Shown: positions 1-10,091 of the stretch, piece after piece
Position numbering within the stretch: position 1 is the first letter of the stretch
Layout of the letters: every line of letters starts with the position of its first letter
Source: Canna indica
Lineage: Eukaryota; Streptophyta; Magnoliopsida; Zingiberales; Cannaceae
Assembly: GCA_034359265.1 (NCBI GenBank)
Contig: CP136897.1
Span: 31,545,501-31,609,500, forward strand
Length of the DNA: 64,000 nt
Direction of reading: 5' to 3'
Notes under the pieces: model-generated
The model's database searches: none
What the model saw: only the letters and a program-made list of their open reading frames with translations
What the model was told of the DNA's origin: nothing
Program-made: the position numbers and the translations under genes

Positions 1-248
1 TGCACGGAGTTACGCCCGTTTTAAATGAAAAATAATAATTGAAATGTTATATTTCTTATTTATTTACAAATTTAATTTTTCGGGTCGGTTGGTCGATCGA
101 GCCGGCCGTAGAATTTGCGGTGGGCCCCGCGCGGGCGATCGACAGCCAAATTTTAAGTCGACGACTTCGTCCGTCCTTAACGTTTGGTTAGAAAGATTGG
201 TAAAAAAAAGGATCTCGTCGTGCAATCAAATTGGTAGTAAAAAAAAAA

Positions 249-356
249 GGTGCAACACGAGGACTTCCCAGGGGGTCACCCATCCTAGTACTACTCTCGC
301 CCAAGCACGCTTAAATTCAGAGTTCTGATGAGATCCGGTGCGTTAGTGCTGGTATG
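249..356 (-). pseudogene. 5S rRNA: 5S copy 1, 5'-truncated and fused to spacer
   Basis: Only RNA positions 10-117 remain; the first 9 nt and the promoter segment are missing and the gene joins the AT-rich spacer block at a shared ATG (354-356). Also G51U, C47U, C35U. The next gene follows at 310 bp instead of 485. Confidence 0.88.
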
Positions 357-558
357 TTATTTCTCTTATTTATTTACAAATTTTAATTTTTCGGGTCGGT
401 TGGTCGATCGAGCCGGCCGTAGAGGTTGCGACGGGCCCCGCGCGGGCGATCCACAGCCAAATGTTATGTCGACGACGTCGTCCGTCCTTAACGTTTGGTT
501 AGAAAGATTGGTAAAAAAAATGATCTCGTCGTGCAATCAAATAGGTAGTAAAAAAAAA

Positions 559-675
559 TGTGCAACACGAGGACTTCCCAAGGGGTCACCCATCCTAGTA
601 CTACTCTCGCCCAAGCACGCTTAACTTCGGATTTTTGAAGGGATCCGGTGCGTTAGTGTTGCTATGATCGCACCC
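559..675 (-). rRNA. 5S rRNA: 5S copy 2
   Basis: 117 nt, with C117A, C95U, C44A, G41A, A37U, G17A and C14G. The cluster of changes at 37-44 (loop C region) makes function doubtful. Confidence 0.85.
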
Positions 676-1043
676 ATCATGCACTTCTGATCGTCGGCTA
701 ATAAGGGTGAGCGTCCGAGGGACAGCTCAGGGTCATTTTCTTCGTCCCTTCGCGCGCCTTTCAGCGCCACGTGAAAAGCTGAAATCGGACAATAATGCAC
801 GGAGTTACGCCCGTTTTAAACGAAAAATAATAATTGAAATGTTATATTTCTTATTTATTTATAAATTTTAATTTTTCGGATCGGTTGGTCGATCGAGCCG
901 GCCGTAGAGGTTGCGGCGGGCCCCGCGCGGGCAATCGACAGCCAAATTTTATGTCGACGACGTCGTCCGTCCTTAACGTTTGGTTAGAAAGATTGGTAAA
1001 AAAAATGATCTCGTCGTGCAATCAAATAGGTAGTAAAAAAAAA

Positions 1044-1160
1044 GGTGCAACACGATGACTTCCCAGGGGGTCACCCATCCAAGTACTACTCTCGCACAAG
1101 CACGCTTAACTTCAGAGTTCTAATGGGATCCGGTGCGTTAATGCTAGTATGATCGCAACC
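1044..1160 (-). rRNA. 5S rRNA: 5S copy 3
   Basis: 117 nt; C105A, A80U, G65U, C47U, C39U, C20U, C15U and G3U. One of the more diverged full-length copies. Confidence 0.86.
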
Positions 1161-1529
1161 GTGATGCAATTATGATCGTCGGCCAATAAGGGTGAGCGTC
1201 CGAGGGATAGCTCGGGGTCATTTTCTTCGTCTCTTCGCGCGCCTTTTAGCGCCACGTGAAAAGCTGAAATCGGACAATAATGCACGGAGTTACGCCCGTT
1301 TTAAACGAAAAATAATAATTGAAATGTTATATTTCTTATTTATTTACAAATTTTAATTTTTCGGATCGGTTGGTCGATCGAGCCGGCCGTAGAGGTTGCG
1401 GCGGGCCCTGCGCGGGCGATCGACAGCCAAATTTTATGTTGACGACGTCGTCCGTCCTTAACGTTTGGTTAGAAAGATTGGTAAAAAAAATGATCTCGTC
1501 GTGCAATCAAATAGGTAGTAAAAAAAAAA

Positions 1530-1646
1530 GGTGAAACACGAGGACTTCCCACGGGGTCACCCATCCTAGTACTACTCTCGCCCAAGCACGCTTAACTTAG
1601 GAGTTCTGATGGGATCCGGTGCGTTAGTGCTGGTATGATCGCACCC
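1530..1646 (-). rRNA. 5S rRNA: 5S copy 4
   Basis: 117 nt; G113U, C95G, G48U. Confidence 0.9.
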
Positions 1647-2014
1647 ATGATGCAATTCTGATCGTCGGCTAATAAGGGTGAGCGTCCGAGGGATAGCTCG
1701 GGGTCATTTTCTTCGTCTCTTCGCGCGCCTTTTAGCGCCACGTGAAAAGCTGAAATCGGACAATAATGCACGGAGTTACGCCCGTTTTAAACGAAAAACA
1801 ATAATTGAAATGTTATATTTCTTATTTATTTACAAATTTTAATTTTTCGGGTCGGTTGGTCGATCGAGCCGGCCGTAGAGGTTGCGGCGGGCCCCGCGCG
1901 GGCGATCGACAGCCAAATTTTATGTCGACGACGTCGTCCGTCCTTAACGTTTGGTTAGAAAGATTGGTAAAAAAAATGATCTCGTCATGCAATCAAATAG
2001 GTAGTAAAAAAAAA

Positions 2015-2131
2015 GGTGCAACACGAGGACTTCCCAGGGGGTCACCCATCCTAGTACTACTCTCACCCAAGCACGCTTAACTTCGGAGTTCTGATGGGAT
2101 CCGGTGCATTAGTGCTAGTATGATCGCACCC
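2015..2131 (-). rRNA. 5S rRNA: 5S copy 5
   Basis: 117 nt; C67U, C24U (both CpG transitions) and C15U. Confidence 0.92.
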
Positions 2132-2453
2132 GTGATGCAATTCTGATCGTCGGCCAATAAGGGTGAGCGTCCGAGGGATAGCTCGGGGTCATTTTCTTCG
2201 TCTCTTCGCGCGCCTTTTAGCGCCACGTGAAAAGCTGAAATCGGACAATAATTCACGGAGTTACGCCCGTTTTAAACGAAAAATAATAATTGAAATGTTA
2301 TATTTCTTATTTATTTACAAATTTTTATTTTTCGGATCGGTTGGTCGATCGAGCCGGCCGTAGAGGTTGCGGCGGGCCCTGCGCGGGCGATCGACAGCCA
2401 AATTTTATGTTGACGACGTCGTCCGTCCTTAACGTTTGGTTAGAAAGATTGGT

Positions 2454-2461
2454 AAAAAAAA
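2454..2461 (-). terminator. Second T tract about 40 bp downstream (representative, copy 6)
   Basis: A second A8 run (T8 in transcription sense) lies about 40 bp past the gene in nearly all units, within GGTAAAAAAAATGATC. In units that lost the primary tract it lies about 25 bp past the gene and is the only long T run available nearby, so it may act as a backup stop. Confidence 0.55.
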
Positions 2462-2490
2462 TGATCTCGTCGTGCAATCAAATAGGTAGT

Positions 2491-2500
2491 AAAAAAAAAA
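2491..2500 (-). terminator. Primary pol III T-tract terminator (representative, copy 6)
   Basis: An A10 run on the + strand is a T10 run immediately after the 3' end of copy 6 in the direction of transcription. Equivalent 7-11 nt runs follow most copies. Four or more T is the usual pol III stop. Confidence 0.8.
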
Positions 2501-2617
2501 GGTGCAACACGAGGACTTCCCACGGGGTCACCCATCCTAGTACTACTCTCGCCCAAGCACGCTTAACTTCGGAGTTCTGATGGGATCCGGTGCGTTAGTG
2601 CTGGTATGATCGCACCC
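2501..2617 (-). rRNA. 5S rRNA: 5S copy 6
   Basis: 117 nt; differs from consensus only at C95G, in the C box. Confidence 0.93.
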
Positions 2618-2646
2618 GTGATGCACTTCTGATCGTCGGCTAATAA
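2618..2646 (-). promoter_or_regulatory. 5S upstream promoter element (representative, copy 6)
   Basis: Counting from the gene's first G at 2617, TTATTA lies at -29 to -24 (2641-2646) and C at -1. Plant 5S genes usually have a TATA-like motif near -28, GC near -12 and C at -1. The first and last are present here; a GC at -12 is not. Most units keep the TTATTA. Units reading CACCCATC on the + strand have T instead of C at -1. Confidence 0.6.
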
Positions 2647-2959
2647 GGGTGAGCGTCCGAGGGATAGCTCGGGGTCATTTTCTTCGTCTTTTCGCGCGCC
2701 TTTTAGCGCCACGTGAAAAGCTGAAATCGGACAATAATGCACGGAGTTACGCCCGTTTTAAACGAAAAATAATAATTGAAATGTTATATTTCTTATTTAT
2801 TTACAAATTTTAATTTTTCGGGTCGGTTGGTCGATCGAGCCAGCCGTAGAGGTTGCGGCGGGCGATCGACCGCCAAATTTTATGTCGACAACGTCGTCCG
2901 TCCTTAACGTTTGGTTAGAAAGATTGGTAAAAAAAAAGATCTCGTCGTGCAATGAAATA

Positions 2960-3076
2960 GGTGCAACACGAGGGCTTCCGAGGGGGTCACCCATCCGAGT
3001 ACTACTCTCGCCCAAGCACGCTTAACTTCGCAGTTCTGATGGGATCCGGTGCGTTAGTGATGGTATGATCGCACCC
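2960..3076 (-). rRNA. 5S rRNA: 5S copy 7, primary terminator deleted
   Basis: 117 nt; U103C, G97C, A80C, C46G, G17U. The T tract after the gene is missing (15-bp deletion between AGGT repeats) and the spacer beyond lacks the 11-bp GC block, giving a 459-bp unit. Confidence 0.88.
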
Positions 3077-3445
3077 GTGATGCACTTCTGATCGTCGGCT
3101 AATAAGGGTGAGCGTCCGAGGGATAGCTCGGGGTCATTTTCTTCGTCTCTTCGCGCGCCTTTTAGCGCCACGTGAAAAGCTGAAATCGGACAATAATGCA
3201 CGGAGTTACGCCCGTTATAAACGAAAAATAATAATTGAAATGTTATATTTCTTATTTATTTACAAATTTTAATTTTTCGGATCGGTTGGTCGATCGAGCC
3301 GGCCGTAGAGGTTGCGGCGGGCCCAGCGCGGGCGATCGACATCCAAATTTTATGTCGACGACGTCGTCCGTCCCAAACGTTTGGTTAGAAAGATTGGTAA
3401 AAAAAATGATCTCGTCGTGCAATCAAATAGGTAGTAAAAAAAAAA

Positions 3446-3562
3446 GGTGCAACACGAGGACTTCCCACGGGGTCACCCATCCTAGTACTACTCTCGCCCA
3501 AGCACGCTTAACTTAGGAGTTCTGATGGGATCCGGTGCGTTAGTGCTGGTATGATCACACCC
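3446..3562 (-). rRNA. 5S rRNA: 5S copy 8
   Basis: 117 nt; C95G, A77-region intact, two adjacent changes in the stretch before 80 (CCCAAACG for CCTTAACG lies in the neighbouring spacer, not the gene), G48U, C6U. Confidence 0.88.
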
Positions 3563-3930
3563 ATGATGCAATTCTGATCGTCGACTAATAAGGGTGAGCG
3601 TCCGAGGGATAGCTCGGGGTCATTTTCTTCGTCTCTTCGCGCGCCTTTAAGGCCACGTGAAAAGCTGAAATCGGACAATAATGCACGGAGTTACGCCCGT
3701 TTTAAACGAAAAATAATAATTGAAATGATATATTTCTTATTTATTTACAAATTTTAATTTTTCGGGTCGGTTGGTCGATCGAGCCGGCCGTAGAGGTTGC
3801 GGCGGGCCCCGCGCGGGAGATCGACAGCCAAATTTTTTGTCGACGACGTCGTCCGTCCTTAACGTTTGGTTAGAAAGATTGGTAAAAAAAATGATCTCGT
3901 CGTGCAATCAAATTGGTTGTAAAAAAAAAA

Positions 3931-4038
3931 GGTACAACACGAGGACTTCCCAGTGGGTCACCCATCCTAGTACTACTCTCGCCGAAGCACGCTTAACTTT
4001 GGAGTTCTGATGGGATTCGGTGAGTTAGTGCTGGTATG
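3931..4038 (-). pseudogene. 5S rRNA: 5S copy 9, 5'-truncated and fused to spacer
   Basis: RNA positions 10-117 only, joined at ATG (4036-4038) to the AT-rich block. Carries C114U and G64C, shared with copies 15 and 22, plus C94A, G48A, G31A and G25U. Confidence 0.88.
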
Positions 4039-4240
4039 TTATTTTTTTTATTTATTTACAAATTTTAATTTTTCGGGTCGGTTGGTCGATCGAGCCGGCC
4101 GTAGAGGTTGCGGGGGGCCCCGCGCGGGCGATCGACAGCCAAATTTTATGTCGACGACGTCGTCAGTTCTTAACGTTTGGTTAGAAAGATTGGTAAAAAA
4201 AATGATCTCGTCGTGCAATCAAATAGGTAGTAAAAAAAAA

Positions 4241-4357
4241 GGTGCAACACGAGGACTTCCCAGGGGGTCACCCATCCTAGTACTACTCTCGCCCAAGCAA
4301 TGTTAACTTCAAAGTTCTGATGGGATCCGGTGCGTTAGTGCTGGTATGATCGCACCC
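4241..4357 (-). rRNA. 5S rRNA: 5S copy 10
   Basis: 117 nt; G58U, C57A and G56C sit together in the A box, plus C47U and C46U. The A-box damage suggests weak or no transcription. Confidence 0.85.
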
Positions 4358-4726
4358 GTGACGCAATTCTGATCGTCGGCTAATAAGGGTGAGCGTCCGA
4401 GGGATAGCTCGGGGTCATTTTCTTCGTCTCTTCGCGCGCCTTTTAGCGCCACGTGAAAAATCTGAAATCAGACAATAATGCACGGAGTTACGCCCGTTCT
4501 AAACGAAAAATAATAATTGAAATGTTATTTTTCTTATTTATTTACAAATTTTAATTTTTCGGGTCGGTTGGTCGATCGAGCCGGCCGTAGAGGTTACGGC
4601 GGGCCCCGCGCGGGCGATCGACAGCCAAATTTTATGTCGACGACGTCGTCCGTCCTTAACGTTTGGTTAGAAAGATTGGTAAAAAAAATGATCTCGTCGT
4701 GCAATCAAATAGGTAGTAAAAAAAAA

Positions 4727-4843
4727 GGTGCAACACGAGGACTTCCTAGGGGGTCACCCATCCTAGTACTACTCTCACCCAAGCACGCTTAACTTCGGAG
4801 TTCTGATGGGATCCGGTGCGTTAGTGGTGGTATGATCGCACCC
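4727..4843 (-). rRNA. 5S rRNA: 5S copy 11
   Basis: 117 nt; G97A, C67U, G17C. Shares all three with copy 12. Confidence 0.91.
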
Positions 4844-5200
4844 ATCATGCACTTCTGATCGTCGGCTAATAAGGGTGAGCGTCCGAGGGATAGCTCGGGG
4901 TCATTTTCTTCGTCTCTTCGCGCGCCTTTTAGCGCCACGTGAAAAGCTGAAATCGAACAATAATGCACGGAGTTACGCCCGTTTTAAACGAAAAATAATA
5001 ATTGAAATCTTATTTTTCTTATTTATTTACAAATTTTAATTTTTCGGGTCGGTTGGTCGATCGAGCCAGCCGTAGAGGTTGCGGCGGGCGATCGACCGCC
5101 AAATTTTATGTCGACAACGTCGTCCGTCCTTAACGTTTGGTTAGGAAGATTGGTAAAAAAAATGATCTCGTCGTGCAATCAAATAGGTATTAAAAAAAAA

Positions 5201-5317
5201 GGTGCAACACGAGGACTTCCTAGGGGGTCACCCATCCTAGTACTACTCTCACCCAAGGACGCTTAACTTCGGAGTTCTGATGGGATCCGGTGCGTTAGTG
5301 GTGGTATGATCGCACCC
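5201..5317 (-). rRNA. 5S rRNA: 5S copy 12
   Basis: 117 nt; G97A, C67U, G60C, G17C. Terminator present but the spacer beyond lacks the 11-bp GC block (474-bp unit). Confidence 0.91.
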
Positions 5318-5659
5318 AGCATGCACTTCTGATCGTCGGCTAATAAGGGTGAGCGTCCGAGGGATAGCTCGGGGTCATTTTCTTCGTCTCTTCGCGCGCC
5401 TTTTAGCGCCACGTGAAAAGCTGAAATCGAACAATAATGCACGGAGTTACGCCCGTTTTAAACGAAAAATAATAATTGAAATCTTATTTTTCTTATTTAT
5501 TTACAAATTTTAATTTTTCGGGTCGGTTGGTCGATCGAGCCGGCCGTAGAGGTTGCGGCGGGCGATCGACCGCCAAATTTTATGTCGACAACGTCGTCCG
5601 TCCTTAACGTTTGGTTAGAAAGATTGGTAAAAAAAAAGATCTCGTCGTGCAATGAAATA

Positions 5660-5776
5660 GGTGCAACACGAGGACTTCCGAGGGGGTCACCCATCCTAGT
5701 ACTACTCTCGCCCAAGCACGCTTAACTTCGGAGTTCTGATGGGATCCGGTGCGTTAGTGCTGGTATGATCGCACCC
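5660..5776 (-). rRNA. 5S rRNA: 5S copy 13, primary terminator deleted
   Basis: 117 nt; G97C only. T tract and GC block both deleted (459-bp unit). Confidence 0.9.
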
Positions 5777-6144
5777 GTGATGCACTTCTGATCGTCGGCT
5801 AATAAGGGTGAGCGTCCGAGGGATAGCTCGGGGTCATTTTCTTCGTCTTTTCGCGCGCCTTTTAGCGCCACGTGAAAAGCTGAAATCGGACAATAATGCA
5901 CGAAGTTACGCCCGTTTTAAACGAAAAATAATAATTGAAATGTTATATTTCTTATTTATTTACAAATTTTAATTTTTCGGATCGGTTGGTCGATCGAGCC
6001 GGCCGTAGAGGTTGCGGCGGGCCCTGCGCGGGCGATCGACATCCAAATTTTATGTCGACGACGTCGTCCGTCCTTAACGTTTGGTTAGAAAGATTGGTAA
6101 AAAAAATGATCTCGTCGTGCAATCAAATAGGTAGTAAAAAAAAA

Positions 6145-6261
6145 AGTGCAACACGAGGACTTCCCACGGGGTCACCCATCCTAGTACTACTCTCGCCCAA
6201 GCAAGCTTAACTTAGGAGTTCTGATGGGATCCGGTGCGTTAGTGCTGGTATGATCGCACCC
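6145..6261 (-). rRNA. 5S rRNA: 5S copy 14
   Basis: 117 nt; C117U, C95G, G58U (A box), G48U. Confidence 0.9.
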
Positions 6262-6629
6262 ATGATGCAATTCTGATCGTCGGCTAATAAGGGTGAGCGT
6301 CCGAGGGATAGCTCGGGGTCATTTTCTTCGTCTCTTCGCGCGCCTTTTAGCGCCACGTGAAAAGCTGAAATCGGACAATAATGCACGGAGTTACGCCCGT
6401 TTTAAACGAAAAATAATAATTGAAATGTTATATTTCTTATTTATTTACAAATTTTAATTTTTCGGCTCGGTTGGTCGATCGAGCCGGCCGTAGAGGTTGC
6501 GGCGGGCCCCGCGCGGGCGATCGACAGCCAAATTTTATGTCGACGACGTCGTCCGTCCTTAACGTTTGGTTAGAAAGATTGGTAAAAAAAATGATATCGT
6601 CGTGCAATCAAATTGGTAGTAAAAAAAAT

Positions 6630-6737
6630 GGTACAACACGAGGACTTCCCAGTGGGTCACCCATCCTAGTACTACTCTCGCCGAAGCACGCTTAACGTCT
6701 GAGTTCTGATGGGATCTGGTGAGTTAGTGCTGCTATG
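6630..6737 (-). pseudogene. 5S rRNA: 5S copy 15, 5'-truncated and fused to spacer
   Basis: Positions 10-117, fused at ATG (6735-6737). Carries C114U, C94A, G64C and G25U in common with copy 9, plus A50C, C47A, G30A, C14G. Confidence 0.88.
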
Positions 6738-6940
6738 TTATTTTTCTTATTTATTTACAAATTTTAATTTTCCGGGTCGGTTGGTCGATCGAGCCGGCCG
6801 TAGAGGTTGCGGCGGGCCCCGCGCGGGCGATCGACAGCCAAATTTTATGTCGACGACGTCGTACGTCTCCTAACGTTTGGTTAGAAAGATTGGTAAAAAA
6901 AATGATCACATTGTGCAATCAAATAGGTAGTAAAAAAAAA

Positions 6941-7042
6941 GGTGCAACATGAAGACTTCCCAGGGGGTCACCCATCCTAGTACTACTCTCGCCCAAGCAC
7001 TCTGATGGGATCCGGTGCGTTAGTGCTGGTATGATCGCACCC
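6941..7042 (-). pseudogene. 5S rRNA: 5S copy 16, 15-nt internal deletion in the A-box region
   Basis: 102 nt. The + strand reads GCCCAAGCAC directly followed by TCTGATGGGA, removing RNA positions 43-57 and with them the start of the A box. Also G108A, C105U. Unlikely to be transcribed or to fold as 5S. Confidence 0.88.
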
Positions 7043-7383
7043 GTGATGCACTTCTTATCGTCGGCTAATAAGGGTGAGCGTCCGAGGGATAGCTCGGGGT
7101 CATTTTCTTCATCTCTTCGCGCGCCTTTTAGCGCCACGTGAAAAGCTGAAATCGAATAATAATGCACGGAGTTACGCCCGTTTTAAACGAAAAATAATAA
7201 TTGAAATGTTATTTTTCTTATTTATTTACAAATTTTAATTTTTCGGGTCGGTTGGTCGATCGAGCCAGCCGTAGAGGTTGCGGCGGGCGATCGACCGCCA
7301 AATTTTATGTCGACAACGTCGTCCGTCCTTAACGTTTGGTTAGAAAGATTGGTAAAAAAAAAATCTCGTCGTGCAATGAAATA

Positions 7384-7500
7384 GGTGCAACACGAGGACT
7401 TCCGAGGGGGTCACCCATCCTAGTACTACTCTCGCCCAAGCACGCTTAACTTCGGAGTTCTAATGGGATCCGGTGCGTTAGAGCTAGTATGATAGCACCC
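7384..7500 (-). rRNA. 5S rRNA: 5S copy 17, primary terminator deleted
   Basis: 117 nt; G97C, C39U, A19U, C15U, G7U. T tract and GC block deleted; 443-bp spacing also reflects the shortened copy 16. Confidence 0.87.
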
Positions 7501-7868
7501 GTGATGCACTTCTGATCGTCGGCTAATAAGGGTGAGCGTCCGAGGGATAGCTCGGGGTCATTTTCTTCGTCTCTTCGCGCGCCTTTTAGCGCCACGTGAA
7601 AAGCTGAAATCGGACAATAATGTACGGAGTTACGCCCGTTTTAAACGAAAAATAATAATTGAAATATTATATTTCTTATTTATTTACAAATTTTAATTTT
7701 TCGGGTCGGTGGGTCGATCGAGTCGGCCGTAGAGGTGGCGGCGGGTCCCGCGTGGGCGATCGACAGCCAAATTTTATGTCGACGATGTCGTCCGTCCTTA
7801 ACGTTTGGTTAGAAAGATTGGTAAAAAAAATGATCTCGTCGTGCAATCGAATAGGTAGTTAAAAAAAA

Positions 7869-7984
7869 GGTGCAACACGAGGACTTCCCAAGGGTCACCC
7901 ATCCTAGTACTACTCTCGCCCAAGCACGCTTAACTTCGGAGTTCTGATGTGATTCGGTGAGTTAGTGCTTGTATGATCGCACCC
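7869..7984 (-). rRNA. 5S rRNA: 5S copy 18, 1-nt deletion
   Basis: 116 nt; one C lost from the 91-95 C run with C-to-U beside it, plus C35A, G31A, G25U, C15A. Confidence 0.85.
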
Positions 7985-8352
7985 GTCATGCACTTCTGAT
8001 CGTCGGCTAATAAGGGTGAGCGTACGAGGGATAGCTCGGGGTCATTTTCTTCATCTCTTCGCGCGCCTTTTAGCGCCACGTGAAAAGGTGAAATCGGACA
8101 ATAATGCACGGAGTTACGCCAGTTTTAAACGAAAAATAATAATTGAAATGTTATATTTCTTATTTATTTACAAATTTTAATTTTTCGGATCGGTTGGTCG
8201 ATCGAGCCGGCCGTAGAGGTTGCGGCGGGCCCCGCGCGGGCGATCGACAGCCAAATTTTATGTCGACGACGTCGTCCGTCCTTAACGTTTGGTTAGAAAG
8301 ATTGGTAAAAAAAATGATCTCGTCGTGCAATCAAATAGGTAGTAAAAAAAAA

Positions 8353-8469
8353 GGTGCAACACGAGGACTTCCCAGGTTGTCACCCATCCTAGTACTACTC
8401 TCGGCCAAGCACGCTTAACTTCAGAGTTCTGATGGGATCCGGTGCGTTAGTGCTGGTATGATCGCACCC
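8353..8469 (-). rRNA. 5S rRNA: 5S copy 19
   Basis: 117 nt; C93A and C92A in the C box, G66C, C47U. Confidence 0.89.
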
Positions 8470-8811
8470 ATCATGCATTTCTGATCGTCGGCTAATAAGG
8501 GTGAGCGTCCGAGGGATAGCTCGGGGTCATTTTCTTCGTCTCTTCGCGCGCCTTTTAGCGCCACGTGAAAAGCTGAAATCGAACAATAATGCACGGAGTT
8601 ACGCCCGTTTTAAACGAAAAATAATAATTGAAATGTTATTTTTCTTATTTATTTACAAATTTTAATTTTTCGGGTCGGTTGGTCGATCGAGCCAGCCGTA
8701 GAGGTTGCGGCGGGCGATCGACCGCCAAATTTTATGTCGACAACGTCGTCCGTCCTTAACGTTTGGTTAGAAAGATTGGTAAAAAAAAAGATCTCGTCGT
8801 GCAATGAAATA

Positions 8812-8928
8812 GGTGCAACACGAGGACTTCCGAGGGGGTCACCCATCCTAGTACTACTCTCGCCCAACCACGCTTAACTTCAGAGTTCTGATGGGATCCG
8901 GTGCGTTAGTGCTGGTATGATCGCACCC
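8812..8928 (-). rRNA. 5S rRNA: 5S copy 20, primary terminator deleted
   Basis: 117 nt; G97C, C61G, C47U. T tract and GC block deleted. Confidence 0.88.
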
Positions 8929-9296
8929 GTGATGCACTTCTGATCGTCGGCTAATAAGGGTGATCGTCCGAGGGTTAGCTCGGGGTCATTTTCTTCGTCT
9001 CTTCGCGCGCCTTTTAGCGCCACGTGAAAAGCTGAAATCGGACAATAATGCACGGAGTTACGCCCGTTTTAAACGAAAAATAATAATTGAAATGTTATAT
9101 TTCTTATTTATTTACAAATTTTAATTTTTCGGATCGGTTGGTCGATCGAGCCGGCCGTAGAGGTTGCGGCGGGCCCCGCGCGGGCGATCGACAGCCATAT
9201 TTTATGTCGACGACGTCGTCCGTCCTTAACGTTTGGTTAGAAAGATTGGTAAAAAAAATGAACTCGTCGTGCAATCAAATAGGTATCAAAAAAAAA

Positions 9297-9413
9297 GGTG
9301 CAACACGAGGACTTCTGAGGGGGTCACCCATCCTAGTACTACTCTCGCCCAAGCACGCTTAACTTCAGAGTTCTGATAGGATCCGGTGCGTTAGTGCTGG
9401 TATGATCGCACCC
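9297..9413 (-). rRNA. 5S rRNA: 5S copy 21
   Basis: 117 nt; G98A, G97C, C47U, C36U. Confidence 0.9.
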
Positions 9414-9781
9414 GTGATGCAATTCTGATCGTTGGCTAATAAGGGTGAGCGTCCGAGGGATAGCTCGGGGTCATTTTCTTCGTCTCTTCGCGCGCCTTTT
9501 AGCGCCACTTGAAAAGCTGAAATCGGACAATAATGCACAGAGTTACGCCCGTTTTAAACGAAAAATAATAATTGAAATGTTATATTTCTTATTTATTTAC
9601 AAATTTAATTTTTCGGCTCGGTTGGTCGTTCGAGCCGGCCGTAGAGGTTGCGGTGGGCCCCGTGCGGGCGATCGACAGCCAAATTTTATGTCGACGACGT
9701 CGTCCGTCCTTAACGTTTGGTTAGAAAGATTGGTAAAAAAAATGATCTCGTCGTGCAATCAAATTGGTAGTAAAAAAAAAA

Positions 9782-9889
9782 GGTACAACACGAGGACTTC
9801 CCAGGAGGTCACCCATCCTAGTACTACTCTCGCCGAAGCACGCTTAACTTCGGAGTTCTAATGGGATCCCGTGCGTTAGTGCTGGTATG
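9782..9889 (-). pseudogene. 5S rRNA: 5S copy 22, 5'-truncated and fused; keeps U93
   Basis: Positions 10-117 only, fused at ATG (9887-9889). C114U and G64C as in copies 9 and 15, plus C39U and C29G. It is the only copy I found reading CCAGGAGG on the + strand, i.e. the canonical plant U93 where the rest of the array has C. Confidence 0.88.
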
Positions 9890-10091
9890 TTATTTTTCTT
9901 ATTTATTTACAAATTTAAATTTTGCGGGTCGGTTGGTCGATCGAGCCGGCCGTAGAGGTTGCGGCGGTCCCCGCGCGGGCGAACGACAGCCAAATTTTAT
10001 GTCGACGACGTCGTCCGTCCTTAACGTTTGGTTAGAAAGATTGCTAAAAAAAATGATCTCGTCATGCAATGAAATAGGTAGTAAAAAAAAA

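Larger units (their letters stand above)
2132..2500 (-). other. Representative 5S intergenic spacer (about 368 bp)
   Basis: This describes the stretch between genes in every standard unit. Read leftward from the 5' end of copy 5 (i.e. on increasing + coordinates): a promoter-proximal segment with TTATTA at -29 to -24; a segment with AGCTCGGGGTCATTTTC and GCGCCACGTG; an AT-rich block ending TTATTTACAAATTTTAATTTTT; a GC-rich block with TCGATCGA, CGGCCG and GGGCCCTGCGCGGGC; a GACGACGTCGTC perfect palindrome; and two A tracts (T tracts in the sense of transcription) next to copy 6. No gene, tRNA or transposon is visible in it. Confidence 0.85.

Noticed and set aside
2491..2500. Poly(A) tails of retroposed 5S copies.
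   Set aside because: The A runs are on the + strand at the gene's 3' side, so they read as T tracts in the transcript sense, i.e. terminators.
2290..2580. Open reading frames of 60-138 codons on the + strand in almost every unit, beginning MKCYFSYLFTNF or similar.
   Set aside because: They start in the AT-rich spacer and run antisense through the 5S gene. Repetition comes from the tandem array. Frame breaks and stops vary from unit to unit, and there is no protein family resemblance.
2797..3015. Minus-strand reading frames inside units, such as MGESSTRMGDPLG...
   Set aside because: They begin within the 5S gene itself and continue into its spacer; they are by-products of a conserved RNA gene.
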